A stretch of DNA of 64,000 nt from Trujillonella endophytica (GCF_900110555.1 NZ_FOEE01000003.1:1-64000), one strand, 5' to 3'; shown: positions 9,325-17,333, counted from the stretch's first letter. Numbers and translations are program-made. The notes: generated by a model not told the origin, from the letters alone.

Positions 9325-10027
9325 GGGCCGCCGCGGCGGTGGCGTCGGCGACCTGCTGGTCGAGCTTGTAGCCGACGTTGCGCACCGTGCCGATGAGCGC
9401 CTCGTGCTCGATGCCGAGCTTGGCCCGCAGCCGGCGGACGTGGACGTCGACGGTGCGCGTGCCGCCGAAGTAGTCGTAGCCCCAGATCTCCTGCAGCAGC
9501 TGCGCGCGGGAGAACACCCGGCCCGGGTGCTGGGCCAGGTACTTGAGGAGCTCGAACTCCTTGTAGGTCAGGTCCAGCGGGCGCCCGCGCAGCTTGGCCG
9601 AGTAGCTGTGCTCGTCGATGACCAGCTCGCCGGCCTGGGTGACGCCGCCGTCGGCGCCGTCCGCGGGCGTCGCCGCGGCCAGCCGCCGCGCGGTCGCCCA
9701 CTTCAGGCGGGCGTCGACCTCGGCCGGCCCGGCGGTGTCGAGCAGGACGTCGTCGACGCCCCAGTCGGCCGACAGGGCCACCAGGCCGCCCTCGGCGAGG
9801 ACGGCGACGAGCGCCGACGCCACACCGGTGGACGACAGCAGGCCGCACAGCGTCCGCGCCTGGATGAGGTCGTGCCGGGCGTCCACGAGGACCACGTCAC
9901 CGGAGTCGCCGTCGAGCAGGCTGGACAGCTCCGGAGCCACCACGCGCACCTGGTGGCCGAGCAGCCCGAGCGCGGGCAGCACCTCGGTCGTCGCCTGGCG
10001 CGCTGCGGTCATGAGCACGAGTCGCAT
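9269..10027 (-). CDS. glnR: GlnR-type orphan OmpR-family regulator
   Basis: 252 residues: receiver-like domain 1-115 and OmpR winged helix about 150-235 ([20 protein letters not shown], then [14 protein letters not shown]). No kinase gene is adjacent. The receiver pocket is atypical: the usual acidic pair near the N-terminus is missing (LVLMTAARQ), while an aspartate is kept near residue 49, as expected for phosphorylation-independent GlnR. GlnR controls nitrogen genes (glnA, amtB, nir). The assignment rests on architecture plus its position immediately before mshD. A 60-base leader carries GAGGAG before ATG. Confidence 0.85.
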   Translation of the reverse strand: MRLVLMTAARQATTEVLPALGLLGHQVRVVAPELSSLLDGDSGDVVLVDARHDLIQARTLCGLLSSTGVASALVAVLAEGGLVALSADWGVDDVLLDTAGPAEVDARLKWATARRLAAATPADGADGGVTQAGELVIDEHSYSAKLRGRPLDLTYKEFELLKYLAQHPGRVFSRAQLLQEIWGYDYFGGTRTVDVHVRRLRAKLGIEHEALIGTVRNVGYKLDQQVADATAAAARADTAEAPAADRTTAPLR

Positions 10028-10353
10028 GTCGTCTCCTCACGGAGCCTGGGATGGCGGTGCATCCGGGGGCCACGACAGCGCTGTCGGGTGAAACCGGAGG
10101 ATAACCGACGGACCGCCGGAAGCGGTGGCCCGCCGCGGAGAGGGCGCGGGCGAGCCCTCACCGGGAGCGGTGCGGAGGAGGCGGCGACCGCGGACGGCGG
10201 CCGGCCCCGGACACGCCGAGCGCGGCGCCGCCCTTCCGCTCGGCGAGCGGATCGGGCGCCTGCGGTCTGCGACGATCGGGTCACCGACGGGTTCCCCCGG
10301 GGACCCAGCACCGCCGCCGTCGCGCGGCCGACGACCGCCAGCGAGGAGGCCCC
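10028..10353. other. 326-bp intergenic region between divergent glnR and a membrane protein gene
   Basis: Holds the glnR promoter near 10098 and, at its right end, the ribosome site GAGGAGG before the GTG at 10354. The centre is very GC-rich and I see no gene, RNA element or repeat in it. Confidence 0.6.
10098..10103 (-). promoter_or_regulatory. Probable glnR -10 hexamer TATCCT
   Basis: Minus-strand TATCCT about 70 bases before the glnR ATG, in the short AT-richer patch of this intergenic region. No GlnR-type operator was recognised. Confidence 0.35.
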
Positions 10354-11187
10354 GTGACCGCCGCCGCGCCCTCCGTCGAGGGGTGGGCCCGCGTGCAGCA
10401 CCTGCCGGCGGCGCTCGTGGCCGCCGTGGGCACCGCCCTCCTCGTGCTGCTCCCCGATCAGGTTGCCGAGCACGGCACGCTGGTGGCCGTCGTCGTGCTC
10501 CAGGCGGCGCTGGTCGCGGCCTGGGTGCCGGCGACCGGGGTGCGCGGCGGGCCAGGGGTGGTGGCGCTGGGGGTGGCGGCCGCGGTGGCGGCCGACCTGC
10601 GGCTCGTGCTGCCCGAGGACCCGGAGCTCGGGGAGCTGCTGGTCGTGCCGGGCGTCGCCTTCGCCGCCGCCGTGCTGCACCAGATGCTGCGGCGGCCGCC
10701 CCGCGGCGACGTCGTGGGGTCGCTGGCCGGTGCGCTGCTGCTCGTCTGCGCCGTCTGCGGGCTCGCGGTGCTGCTGCGGCTCCCCGACGCCGCCGGCGGG
10801 AACCGCGCCGCCGCCACGGCCGCGCTCGTCGTCGGCGCGGCGCTGGTCGCCGCGCACCTGGTGGACGCCGTGCTGCCCCGGCCGCAGGTGGCCGCCGGCG
10901 TCGACCGCGGCGTCCTGGGCCTGCTGGTCGCGCTGCTGGCCGGGGTCGCGGTCGCGATGCTGCGGCACGCGCCGGGCGGGCTGGGGGACACGCTGTCGTC
11001 GGTCACGGTCGGGCTCGTGCTGGCCGGGGTGGCGGCCCTGGTCGGGCTGGCCGGCAGCTACGTCGTCGCCGCCTCGGCCGGCGACGTCCGCGGTCGGGCG
11101 GTCGCCGCACCGGTGCTGCAGGCCGTCCTCCCGATCGCCGCGTGCGCCCCGGTCGCCTTCGCCCTGGCGCTGCGCCTGGCGTTCTGA
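10354..11187 (+). CDS. Polytopic membrane protein, unknown function
   Basis: 277 residues made almost only of hydrophobic helices (about eight), rich in Ala, Val and Leu, with few charged loops and no recognised motif. GTG start with GAGGAGG nine bases upstream. The next gene (LmeA-like) begins 9 bases after its stop, so the two are probably co-transcribed and may act together at the membrane. Function not assigned. Confidence 0.8.
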   Translation: MTAAAPSVEGWARVQHLPAALVAAVGTALLVLLPDQVAEHGTLVAVVVLQAALVAAWVPATGVRGGPGVVALGVAAAVAADLRLVLPEDPELGELLVVPGVAFAAAVLHQMLRRPPRGDVVGSLAGALLLVCAVCGLAVLLRLPDAAGGNRAAATAALVVGAALVAAHLVDAVLPRPQVAAGVDRGVLGLLVALLAGVAVAMLRHAPGGLGDTLSSVTVGLVLAGVAALVGLAGSYVVAASAGDVRGRAVAAPVLQAVLPIAACAPVAFALALRLAF

Positions 11188-11195
11188 GGCCCGGC

Positions 11196-11885
11196 GTGCG
11201 GGTTCTGCTGATCGCGCTCGTGGTCGGCCTCGGCCTGCTCGTGGTCGGCGACCGGATCGCGGTCGGCGTCGCGGAGGACCGCGTGGCCGAGGCGATCGCC
11301 GAGCGCGGCGGGCTGGCCGGCGCGCCCGACGTCTCGATCGAGGGCCGGCCGTTCCTGACCCAGGCGGTGGGCGGCGAGTACGAGGACGTGCGCATCCGGC
11401 TGTCCGCGGGCGACCTGGGGGAGCCGGAGGGCACCACGGCCGACGTCCGGCTGCGCGGTGTGCAGGTGCCGCTGTCCGACGTGCTCGGCGGGGCGGTCGG
11501 GGAGATCCCCGTCGAGCGCATCGACGGCACGGTGACGCTCTCCTACGCGCTGCTCTCCCGCGAGCTGGGGACCGACACCGAGCTGGTCCCCGAGGGCGCG
11601 GGGCTGCGGGTGACCACGACCGTCGAGGTGCTGGGCTACGAGGTGCCGCTCACCGCGGTGGGCACGGTCACCCTCGACGGGCAGGAACTGGTGCTCGACG
11701 TCGACGACGCCGGCGCGGCCGGGGTGGACCTGCCCGGCGCCGTGGTGGACGCGGCGAGCGACCTGCTGGACCTGCGCTACGCCCTCGAGCTGCCATTCGG
11801 GCTGGAGCTGACCGGCGTCACGCCGGAGGGCGACGGGGTGCACGTCACCGGAGGCGCGCGGGACACCGTGCTCGGTGGCGGCTGA
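11196..11885 (+). CDS. DUF2993 (LmeA-like) envelope protein
   Basis: 229 residues. One N-terminal hydrophobic segment (LLIALVVGLGLLVVGDRIAV) acts as signal or anchor; the rest is a beta-rich DUF2993 domain. The mycobacterial member at the equivalent place beside thiX/glnR (LmeA) promotes lipomannan/lipoarabinomannan chain elongation in the periplasm, so a role in lipoglycan assembly is a reasonable inference. GTG start 9 bases after the membrane protein gene; thioredoxin gene follows. Confidence 0.8.
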   Translation: MRVLLIALVVGLGLLVVGDRIAVGVAEDRVAEAIAERGGLAGAPDVSIEGRPFLTQAVGGEYEDVRIRLSAGDLGEPEGTTADVRLRGVQVPLSDVLGGAVGEIPVERIDGTVTLSYALLSRELGTDTELVPEGAGLRVTTTVEVLGYEVPLTAVGTVTLDGQELVLDVDDAGAAGVDLPGAVVDAASDLLDLRYALELPFGLELTGVTPEGDGVHVTGGARDTVLGGG

Positions 11886-11929
11886 CCCGGTCGGGAATGG
11901 GCGGGGCGGCCGCGGTGCTGCTGCCGACG

Positions 11930-12400
11930 ATGGACACGACGGGCATCGCCGCGCTGGCTATCGCGCTGCTGGCAACCGCGGCGCTCGCGTGGTGGCTGCG
12001 GGCTCGCAGCGGTGCGCTGCGCCGGGCCGGTGCCGAGCAGGAGGTCGGGATGGACGAGGCGGCGGTCCTGGCCGGGCTCGGTGTGCACCCGGCCGAGGCG
12101 GACCTGACCGTCGTCCAGTTCTCGACCGCCTTCTGCGCGCCCTGCCGCGCCACCCGTGCCCGCCTGCTGCAGCTGCAGCGCACCCGGCCGGGGCTGGCCT
12201 ACGTGCACGTGGACGCCGAGAGCCACCTGGACGCCGTTCGCGCCCTGGACGTGCGGCGCACCCCCACGCTGCTCTACCTCGACCGCACCGGCCGGCTGAT
12301 CGGGCGCAGCAGCGGGGCCCCGCGCCCGGAGGAGCTGACCGCCGTGGTGGCGGCCCACACCGAGGCCCGCACCGAGGCCCGCACCGAGGCCCGGGAGTGA
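11930..12400 (+). CDS. Membrane-anchored thioredoxin-fold protein (ThiX-like)
   Basis: 156 residues: an N-terminal membrane helix (ALAIALLATAALAWWLRA) then a thioredoxin domain with the redox motif CAPC near 70-73 and cis-proline segment RRTPTLLYL. The ending has three TEAR repeats (HTEARTEARTEARE), which come from a short 12-base tandem repeat. Likely a thiol-disulfide carrier serving the sulfur genes just downstream; the order LmeA-ThiX-CysA-SseC is also mycobacterial. ATG at 11930 chosen because it precedes the helix directly; an in-frame ATG at 11897 is possible. Confidence 0.85.
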   Translation: MDTTGIAALAIALLATAALAWWLRARSGALRRAGAEQEVGMDEAAVLAGLGVHPAEADLTVVQFSTAFCAPCRATRARLLQLQRTRPGLAYVHVDAESHLDAVRALDVRRTPTLLYLDRTGRLIGRSSGAPRPEELTAVVAAHTEARTEARTEARE

Positions 12401-12405
12401 TCGGC

Positions 12406-12411
12406 TACCCT
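12406..12411 (+). promoter_or_regulatory. -10 hexamer TACCCT for a leaderless transcript
   Basis: Six bases separate TACCCT from the GTG of the leader peptide at 12418, so the mRNA should start at the start codon. It begins right after the thioredoxin stop codon. Confidence 0.6.
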
Positions 12412-12417
12412 CGCCGC

Positions 12418-12492
12418 GTGGGCATCCTGCTGACCTCGCGCCGCACAGTCGACCTGTGCCGCGTCGGCAGCTGCCTGTGTCCGACTCCCTGA
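12418..12492 (+). CDS. Cysteine-rich leader peptide of the sulfur operon
   Basis: 24 codons. The peptide ends DLCRVGSCLCPTP, with Cys at 14, 19 and 21. Cysteine-containing, leaderless small ORFs before cysA/sulfurtransferase operons are described in mycobacteria as cysteine-responsive attenuators, and related leader peptides are widespread in actinobacteria; the position here, 56 bases before the DUF4395-rhodanese-DUF1416 operon, is the same. The start sits 6 bases after TACCCT with no ribosome site. Ribosome pausing at the Cys codons would uncover or hide the hairpin that begins immediately after the stop codon. Confidence 0.75.
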   Translation: MGILLTSRRTVDLCRVGSCLCPTP

Positions 12493-12509
12493 GGGCAGAA
12501 CCCCTGCCC
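12466..12509 (+). promoter_or_regulatory. Candidate attenuator: competing hairpins after the leader peptide
   Basis: GGCAG/CTGCC (12466-12475) lies over Cys codon 19. GGGCAG (12493-12498) pairs with CTGCCC (12504-12509) directly after the leader stop. Any GGCAG can pair with either CTGCC, so two exclusive structures are possible, which is the logic of translational attenuation. No U-run follows. Confidence 0.5.
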
Positions 12510-12548
12510 AGACGCGCCCCGACCGCCGTCCCGGGAGTCAGTACCGCC

Positions 12549-12983
12549 ATGCCATCCGAGCACCCGTCCGTCGACGTGCGCGGCCCCCGCTTCGCCGCGT
12601 GGGTCACGAGCGCCGTCCTGGCCGTCGCCCTCCTCCTCGGCGCCGGCTGGCTGGTCGCCGCCCAGGCGGTGGTCTTCGCGATCGGTGCCTTCGCCGGCAT
12701 GCGGCGCGCCCCGTACGCCGTCGCCTTCCGGGTCCTGTTCGCGCCGCGGCTGCGACCCGGCCGGGAGCGGGAGCCCGAGGCGCCGCTGCGGTTCGCCCAG
12801 CTCGTCGGACTCGTCTTCGCCCTGACCGGAGCCGCCGGGTACCTGCTCGGCGTGCCGGTCCTGGGCGCCGTCGCCACCGGGCTCGCGCTCGTGGCGGCCC
12901 TGCTCAACGCGGCCACGGGCTTCTGCCTGGGCTGCGAGCTGCACCTGCTCCTCCGGCGGGCCCTGCCCGCCCGCACCGCCTGA
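12549..12983 (+). CDS. DUF4395 membrane protein of the sulfur operon
   Basis: 144 residues, about four membrane helices; ends with the conserved FCLGCELHLLLRR, a CxxC motif beside the last helix. DUF4395 proteins usually accompany thioredoxin/sulfurtransferase genes, so a membrane thiol or sulfur-transfer role is inferred. ATG at 12549; 36 bases before the rhodanese gene, controlled by the leader peptide upstream. Confidence 0.85.
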   Translation: MPSEHPSVDVRGPRFAAWVTSAVLAVALLLGAGWLVAAQAVVFAIGAFAGMRRAPYAVAFRVLFAPRLRPGREREPEAPLRFAQLVGLVFALTGAAGYLLGVPVLGAVATGLALVAALLNAATGFCLGCELHLLLRRALPARTA

Positions 12984-13019
12984 CCGCACGACCAACCCCA
13001 ACAGGGAGGAACACCCCCC

Positions 13020-13847
13020 ATGAGCCGAAACGACGTGCTCGTCACCGTGGACTGGGTCCAGGAGCACCTCGGTGACCCCGGCATCGTCCTCGTCGAGGTC
13101 GACGAGGACGCCAGCGCCTACGACGGCGGCCACCTCGAGGGCGCCGTCAAGGTGGACTGGAAGCAGGACCTCCAGGACCCGCTGCGCCGCGACTACATCG
13201 ACAAGGCCGGGTTCGAGGCCCTGCTGTCGGCGCGCGGCATCGGCAACGACGACACCGTGGTCCTCTACGGCGGCAACAACAACTGGTTCGCCGCCTACGC
13301 GTACTGGTACTTCAAGATCTACGGCCACCGCGACGTCAAGCTGATGGACGGCGGCCGCAAGAAGTGGGAGCTCGACGGCCGCCCGCTGTCCAAGGACACG
13401 GTGGAGCGCCCGGCCACCCAGTACAAGGCCGGCGAGCCGGACTTCTCGATCCGCGCCTTCCGCGACGAGGTCGTGTCCTCGATCGGCAAGGCCAACCTCG
13501 TCGACGTCCGTTCGCCCGACGAGTTCTCCGGCAAGATCCTGGCGCCGGCGCACCTGCCGCAGGAGCAGTCGCAGCGGCCCGGCCACGTGCCCTCGGCCAT
13601 CAACATCCCGTGGAGCAAGGCGGCCAACGAGGACGGCACCTTCAAGTCCGACGAGCAGCTCGCGGCGCTGTACGCCGAGCAGGGCTTCGACGACAGCCTG
13701 CCGACCATCGCCTACTGCCGGATCGGCGAGCGCTCCAGCCACACGTGGTTCGTGCTCCAGGAGCTGCTCGGCAAGTCCAACGTCAAGAACTACGACGGCA
13801 GCTGGGTCGAGTACGGCTCGCTCGTCGGCGTCCCGATCGAGAAGTGA
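13020..13847 (+). CDS. Thiosulfate sulfurtransferase (rhodanese), CysA/SseA type
   Basis: 275 residues with two rhodanese domains; the N-terminal one is inactive and the C-terminal one carries the active-site loop CRIGERSSHTWF, catalytic Cys near 233. It moves the sulfane sulfur of thiosulfate to a thiol acceptor. Strong ribosome site GGGAGGA before ATG. In mycobacteria the paralogues cysA2/cysA3 pair with sseC as here. Cytoplasmic. Confidence 0.95.
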   Translation: MSRNDVLVTVDWVQEHLGDPGIVLVEVDEDASAYDGGHLEGAVKVDWKQDLQDPLRRDYIDKAGFEALLSARGIGNDDTVVLYGGNNNWFAAYAYWYFKIYGHRDVKLMDGGRKKWELDGRPLSKDTVERPATQYKAGEPDFSIRAFRDEVVSSIGKANLVDVRSPDEFSGKILAPAHLPQEQSQRPGHVPSAINIPWSKAANEDGTFKSDEQLAALYAEQGFDDSLPTIAYCRIGERSSHTWFVLQELLGKSNVKNYDGSWVEYGSLVGVPIEK

Positions 13848-13861
13848 GCTGAGGACCAGAC

Positions 13862-14149
13862 ATGTGCGCAGCACCCAAGCAGGGCAACACCCTCATCGAG
13901 GTCGGCAACCAGACCGTGATCCAGGGCCAGGTGTGGCACGACGGCGCCCCGGTCGCCGGCGCCTACGTCCGGCTGCTGGACTCGACCGACGAGTTCACCG
14001 CCGAGGTCGTGACCAGCCCCGAGGGCGAGTTCCGCTTCTTCGCCGCCCCCGGTGAGTGGAAGCTCCGCTCGCTGGCCCAGGTCGGCAAGGGCGAGCGCGT
14101 CCTCGCCGCCGAGGTCGGCCTGAACGAGACGACCCTCGTCATCGAGTAA
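13862..14149 (+). CDS. sseC: DUF1416 protein (SseC family)
   Basis: 95 residues. N-terminus MCAAPKQGNTLIEVGNQTVI and a beta-sandwich-like domain (GAYVRLLDSTDEFTAEVV) typical of DUF1416/SseC, always found after the rhodanese gene. Role unknown, thought to support thiosulfate sulfur transfer. Begins 14 bases after the rhodanese stop and closes the operon before the hairpin at 14190-14223. Confidence 0.92.
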   Translation: MCAAPKQGNTLIEVGNQTVIQGQVWHDGAPVAGAYVRLLDSTDEFTAEVVTSPEGEFRFFAAPGEWKLRSLAQVGKGERVLAAEVGLNETTLVIE

Positions 14150-14189
14150 GGGACTCCCTGCCCCCTGCAGGTGGGCCGGGATCACCAAT

Positions 14190-14223
14190 GGCGCCCTTCT
14201 CCGCTCCGGCGGGGAGGGGCGCC
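14190..14223 (+). terminator. Stem-loop after sseC, probable terminator
   Basis: Two 15-base arms (14190-14204 and 14209-14223) around the loop TCCG pair with only G-T type imperfections. No U-tract, as usual for high-GC actinobacteria. It separates the sulfur operon from the next small gene. Confidence 0.65.
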
Positions 14224-14236
14224 GTTCGTGTACGGG

Positions 14237-14695
14237 ATGGTGCAGGATCGGCCGGTGCAGCAGACGCCGGCCCCGCAGGGGGTGCGCGCCCCGGACGACG
14301 CGGCGGACGGCCTGCTGGCGGCCCTGCTGCTCGGGCTGCTCTGGGTCGCCTGGGTGCTCGTCCCGGTGGGGCTCCTGCTGGCCGGCCTCGGCGAGACCCT
14401 CACGTTCTTCGGCGAGGCGCCGACGGCGGCGGAGAAGGCGCGGGCGCGGGAGCGGTACGCCTGGGCAGCGGTCGTGGCCCTCGTCCTCCCCGCGATCGGT
14501 CTGGTCGTCAGCCTGCGCGCCCGCCGCCGGGTTCACGCGATCGCGTTCGGCTGCGCGCTGACCGTCGCGGGCGTCGTCGCCCTCGGCGTCACCCTGGCGG
14601 CGGGGTACGCGGATCCGGACGAGGCCCCGCAGCCGGAGCGCGGTGTCGTGTGCCAGGAGCGCAGCGGCGGCGACAGCGACTGCCCGGGCGGCTAG
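14237..14695 (+). CDS. Small membrane protein, unknown function
   Basis: 152 residues: Pro/Ala-rich start, then three hydrophobic segments (LLAALLLGLLWVAWVLVPVGLLL, a second near 80-100, a third near 110-130), ending in a short Cys-containing tail (VVCQERSGGDSDCPGG). Not recognised. ATG at 14237 is preferred to GTG 14228, which would begin within 5 bases of the terminator hairpin. Its stop overlaps the stop of the DUF4184 gene by 4 bases, tail to tail. Confidence 0.6.
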   Translation: MVQDRPVQQTPAPQGVRAPDDAADGLLAALLLGLLWVAWVLVPVGLLLAGLGETLTFFGEAPTAAEKARARERYAWAAVVALVLPAIGLVVSLRARRRVHAIAFGCALTVAGVVALGVTLAAGYADPDEAPQPERGVVCQERSGGDSDCPGG

Positions 14696-15447
14696 TACCG
14701 GGGTCGGCGCAGGGCGGCCGTCGCGCGTCCGCGCAGGTGCCAGGCCAGCGAGAGGACGACGACGGCGGCCAGCGCGCACCCGCCGCCCCGGAACGCGGCG
14801 TCGATGGCGGCCAGGCGGAGATCCTCCTCCCCGGGCAGCGCGGACACACCGGCCAGCACGGCCGTGGCGGCGACCACTGCCGCGGGCTCCCAGCGCCCTG
14901 CCCGGTCCTCGACCGGGCCCGGAGGCGTCCGCCGCCACCAGCGGACCAGCCAGCCGGCCAGCACGACCGCACCCAGCACCCCGCTCGCGTCCTGCGCCCA
15001 GCGGTACCCCGGCCGCCCGGCCCAGCTGTCGGCCAGCACGGCGAGGTGCTCGGTGCCGAACCGGCCGCCGTGGGTGAACTCGTCCCAGACCACGTGGGTG
15101 GCCGCCCCCACCACGACGGCCACGACGACGAGGGCCAGCGGGCCGGCCGCGGTCAGTCGGTGGCGCAGGCCCGGCCGGACCCGCCCTGCCAGCCGCGCGC
15201 GCAGCCTCCGCGGAGCCGTGTGGAGGGCCGGGGTCGCGACCAGCCCGTGCCAGCCGGCCCACAGCAGGAGCCCGAGGAGGAGGTCCACGCCCACCACGGC
15301 GGCGGCGGTGTGCGTGGGCACGTCCGGCCCGACGGGCAGGAAGTAGGGCAGGTCGGGCGCGACACTGCCGGCCACCAGCGCCGAGGGGGGCAGTCGGGTG
15401 CGCACGAGCGGCAGGACGGCAGCGGCGTGGCTGGCGGTGAAGGGCAC
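14692..15447 (-). CDS. DUF4184 family membrane protein
   Basis: 251 residues. Starts MPFTASHAAAVLPL, the conserved beginning of DUF4184, with SHxAA, SVAPDLPYF and later HVVWDEFTH: histidines and aspartates in membrane context recall metal-dependent membrane hydrolases, but no function is established. About six helices. Lies one base after the TetR gene on the same strand, so likely co-transcribed with it. Confidence 0.82.
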   Translation of the reverse strand: MPFTASHAAAVLPLVRTRLPPSALVAGSVAPDLPYFLPVGPDVPTHTAAAVVGVDLLLGLLLWAGWHGLVATPALHTAPRRLRARLAGRVRPGLRHRLTAAGPLALVVVAVVVGAATHVVWDEFTHGGRFGTEHLAVLADSWAGRPGYRWAQDASGVLGAVVLAGWLVRWWRRTPPGPVEDRAGRWEPAAVVAATAVLAGVSALPGEEDLRLAAIDAAFRGGGCALAAVVVLSLAWHLRGRATAALRRPRY

Positions 15448-15448
15448 G

Positions 15449-16126
15449 TCAGAGTCCGATCAGCCGCGCGAGCTCGCTCATGGCGCGGTCGAAGTACCGG
15501 TCGCCGTCGGTGAGCGAGCCGACGAGGTGGCCGAACAGCTCGAAGCTGATCGTTCCGTAGACGGCGCTCCAGGCGAGCAGCGCCCGGACCCGCGCGGCGT
15601 CGTCCAGCGACGGGTGCTCCCCGCCGAGGACGGCGACGGCCTCGGCGGTGACCAGCGCCGGGCCGCCCCCGCCGGCGGGCTCGGGCAGGGCGCCGGCCCG
15701 GGCGGCGTCGCCGAGGACGCGGCCCAGCACGACGCCGACGCGCGCCGCCGCCGGGACGGTGTCCGGCGGGGCCGCGTAGCCGGGCACCGGCGAGCCGTAG
15801 AGGAGCGCGTACTCGTGCGGGTGGCCGTGCGCCCACGACCGCACGGCGCGGCAGACCGCCAGCCAGCGCTCGGCCGGTGGGGCGGCCGGGTCGTCGGCGG
15901 CCTCGGCGGCGGCACCCAGCGTGTCGTAGCCGTCGATGATCAGGCGGGTCAGCAGGTCGTCGCGGCTCGGGAAGTAGCGGTAGACCGCGGAGGACGCCAT
16001 CCCGAGCTCCCGGGCGACGGCCCGCAGGGACAGCGCCGCCGCCCCCACCTCCGCGAGCTGCCGGCGCGCGGCCTCGACGATCTCGCCGGTGATCTCGAGG
16101 CGGACGCGTTCGCGGGCGGTAGGCAC
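15449..16126 (-). CDS. TetR/AcrR-family repressor
   Basis: 225 residues. HTH near 30-55 (LSLRAVARELGMASSAVYRYFPSRDDLL, read in two parts), then a C-terminal ligand domain with WAHGHPHEYALLYGSPVPGY, the WHG-type TetR subfamily. GTG start. Divergent from the reductase gene at 16252; two inverted repeats lie between them, so it probably represses both that gene and itself. The effector is unknown. Confidence 0.9.
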   Translation of the reverse strand: MPTARERVRLEITGEIVEAARRQLAEVGAAALSLRAVARELGMASSAVYRYFPSRDDLLTRLIIDGYDTLGAAAEAADDPAAPPAERWLAVCRAVRSWAHGHPHEYALLYGSPVPGYAAPPDTVPAAARVGVVLGRVLGDAARAGALPEPAGGGGPALVTAEAVAVLGGEHPSLDDAARVRALLAWSAVYGTISFELFGHLVGSLTDGDRYFDRAMSELARLIGL

Positions 16127-16157
16127 GCCCCATCGTGCGCGTGGAGAGCGGTGAACA

Positions 16158-16178
16158 CAAGAGAGGGCATCGCTCTTG
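16158..16178. promoter_or_regulatory. Inverted repeat CAAGAG-N9-CTCTTG
   Basis: Six-base arms near the TetR start. It shares the AGAG/CTCT core with the better palindrome at 16216-16232, and may be a second, weaker operator. Confidence 0.35.
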
Positions 16179-16215
16179 ACTCGCTCGGAGCGGTTGTGCG
16201 ACGGTCGATCTACAC

Positions 16216-16232
16216 CGAGAGCACTGCTCTCG
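16216..16232. promoter_or_regulatory. Perfect 17-bp palindrome, likely TetR operator
   Basis: CGAGAGCA-C-TGCTCTCG: 8-base arms around one central base, 20 bases before the ATG of the reductase and opposite the TetR gene. This size and place are typical of TetR operators. Confidence 0.65.
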
Positions 16233-16251
16233 AACTGACCGGGAGGCCGTC

Positions 16252-17193
16252 ATGGCGCTGCACGTGATCGTGGGCAAGGGGCCGGTGGGGACGACGACGG
16301 CGGAGCTGCTCGCCGCCCGAGGGCACGAGGTGCGGGTGCTCTCGCGCAGCGGTGGCCCCGCGGCGCGCCTCTCCGGGCCCGGCATCGAGCACCGCCGGGT
16401 CGACGCCGCCGACGCCGGAGGCCTGACCGAGGCCGCCCGGGGCGCGGCCGCCGTCTACAACGCGGTGAACCCCGCCTACACCCGCTGGCCGGTCGACTGG
16501 CCGCCCGTGGCGGCCGCCCTGATCGCCGCCGCCGAACGGACCGGCGCCGTCCTGGTGACCATGGGCAACCTGTACGGCTACGGCCGCCCGGACGGCGTCA
16601 TGACCCCGGACTCCCCGCTCGCCGCCACCGACACCAAGGGCCGGGTGCGCAACCGGATGTGGGCCGACGCCCTCGCCGCGCACGAGGCCGGGCGGATCCG
16701 GATGAGCGAGGCCCGGGCGGCGGACTTCGTCGGTCCCCAGGTGCCCCCGGAGCACTCGCACCTCGTCCGCCAGCTCCCCGCCGTGCGCCGCGGCCGCCGG
16801 GCCTGGGTGGTCGGGGACCCGGACGCGCCGCGCTCGTGGAGCTTCCTGGACGACGTCGCGGCGACGCTCGCCACCCTCGGCACCGACGAGCGGGCGCTGG
16901 GCCGGGCGTGGCACGTGCCGAGCAGCCCGCCGCGGTCGCAGCGCGCGGCCATCGTCGACCTCTGCGCCGCTGCGGGCCGGCCCGCGGTGCCGGTGAGCGG
17001 CATCCCGTGGCCGGTGCTGCGGGCCGTCGCCGCCGTCTCGCCGATGATGCGCGAGATCGTCGACGTCCGGCACCAGTTCGACCAGCCGTACCTGATGGAC
17101 GCCGCCGCGACGACCGAGACCTTCGGCCTGACGGCGACGCCGTGGGAGCGGGTCGTCGCCGCCACCGTCGGGGCGGCACCTCCGGCTGCGTGA
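16252..17193 (+). CDS. NAD(P)-dependent epimerase/reductase-like protein
   Basis: 313 residues, Rossmann fold starting HVIVGKGPVGTTTAELLAARG; atypical extended SDR. The Tyr-x-x-x-Lys pair is not evident in the usual place (GNLYGYGRPDG), so it resembles NmrA-like or atypical SDR proteins. GGGAGG before the ATG. Divergent from its presumed TetR repressor, suggesting an inducible detoxification or metabolic step. Substrate unknown. Confidence 0.8.
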   Translation: MALHVIVGKGPVGTTTAELLAARGHEVRVLSRSGGPAARLSGPGIEHRRVDAADAGGLTEAARGAAAVYNAVNPAYTRWPVDWPPVAAALIAAAERTGAVLVTMGNLYGYGRPDGVMTPDSPLAATDTKGRVRNRMWADALAAHEAGRIRMSEARAADFVGPQVPPEHSHLVRQLPAVRRGRRAWVVGDPDAPRSWSFLDDVAATLATLGTDERALGRAWHVPSSPPRSQRAAIVDLCAAAGRPAVPVSGIPWPVLRAVAAVSPMMREIVDVRHQFDQPYLMDAAATTETFGLTATPWERVVAATVGAAPPAA

Positions 17194-17215
17194 GCAGGGG
17201 GACGGGGCGGCGTCC

Positions 17216-17221
17216 TACGGT
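17216..17221 (+). promoter_or_regulatory. -10 hexamer TACGGT of a leaderless promoter
   Basis: Seven bases before the ATG of the microprotein at 17229, which has no ribosome site. Confidence 0.5.
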
Positions 17222-17228
17222 GGAGCCC

Positions 17229-17333
17229 ATGGTCGCTGCCTGGGTCCTCGTCGCCCTCGTGTCGCTGGCTGCCCTCGGCAGCGGGTACGGCGCCGTCCGC
17301 CTCGCCCGACGTCCCCGCGGGGCGCGTCGATGA
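17229..17333 (+). CDS. Single-helix membrane microprotein coupled to nitrobindin
   Basis: 34 residues: one membrane helix (VAAWVLVALVSLAALGSGYG) followed by a basic tail (RLARRPRGARR), so predicted N-out/C-in. The start is supported by TACGGT 7 bases upstream. Its TGA overlaps the ATG of the nitrobindin gene (ATGA), so translation of that gene would depend on it. No family recognised; it could act only as a leaderless entry point for ribosomes, or as a real membrane peptide. Confidence 0.5.
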   Translation: MVAAWVLVALVSLAALGSGYGAVRLARRPRGARR

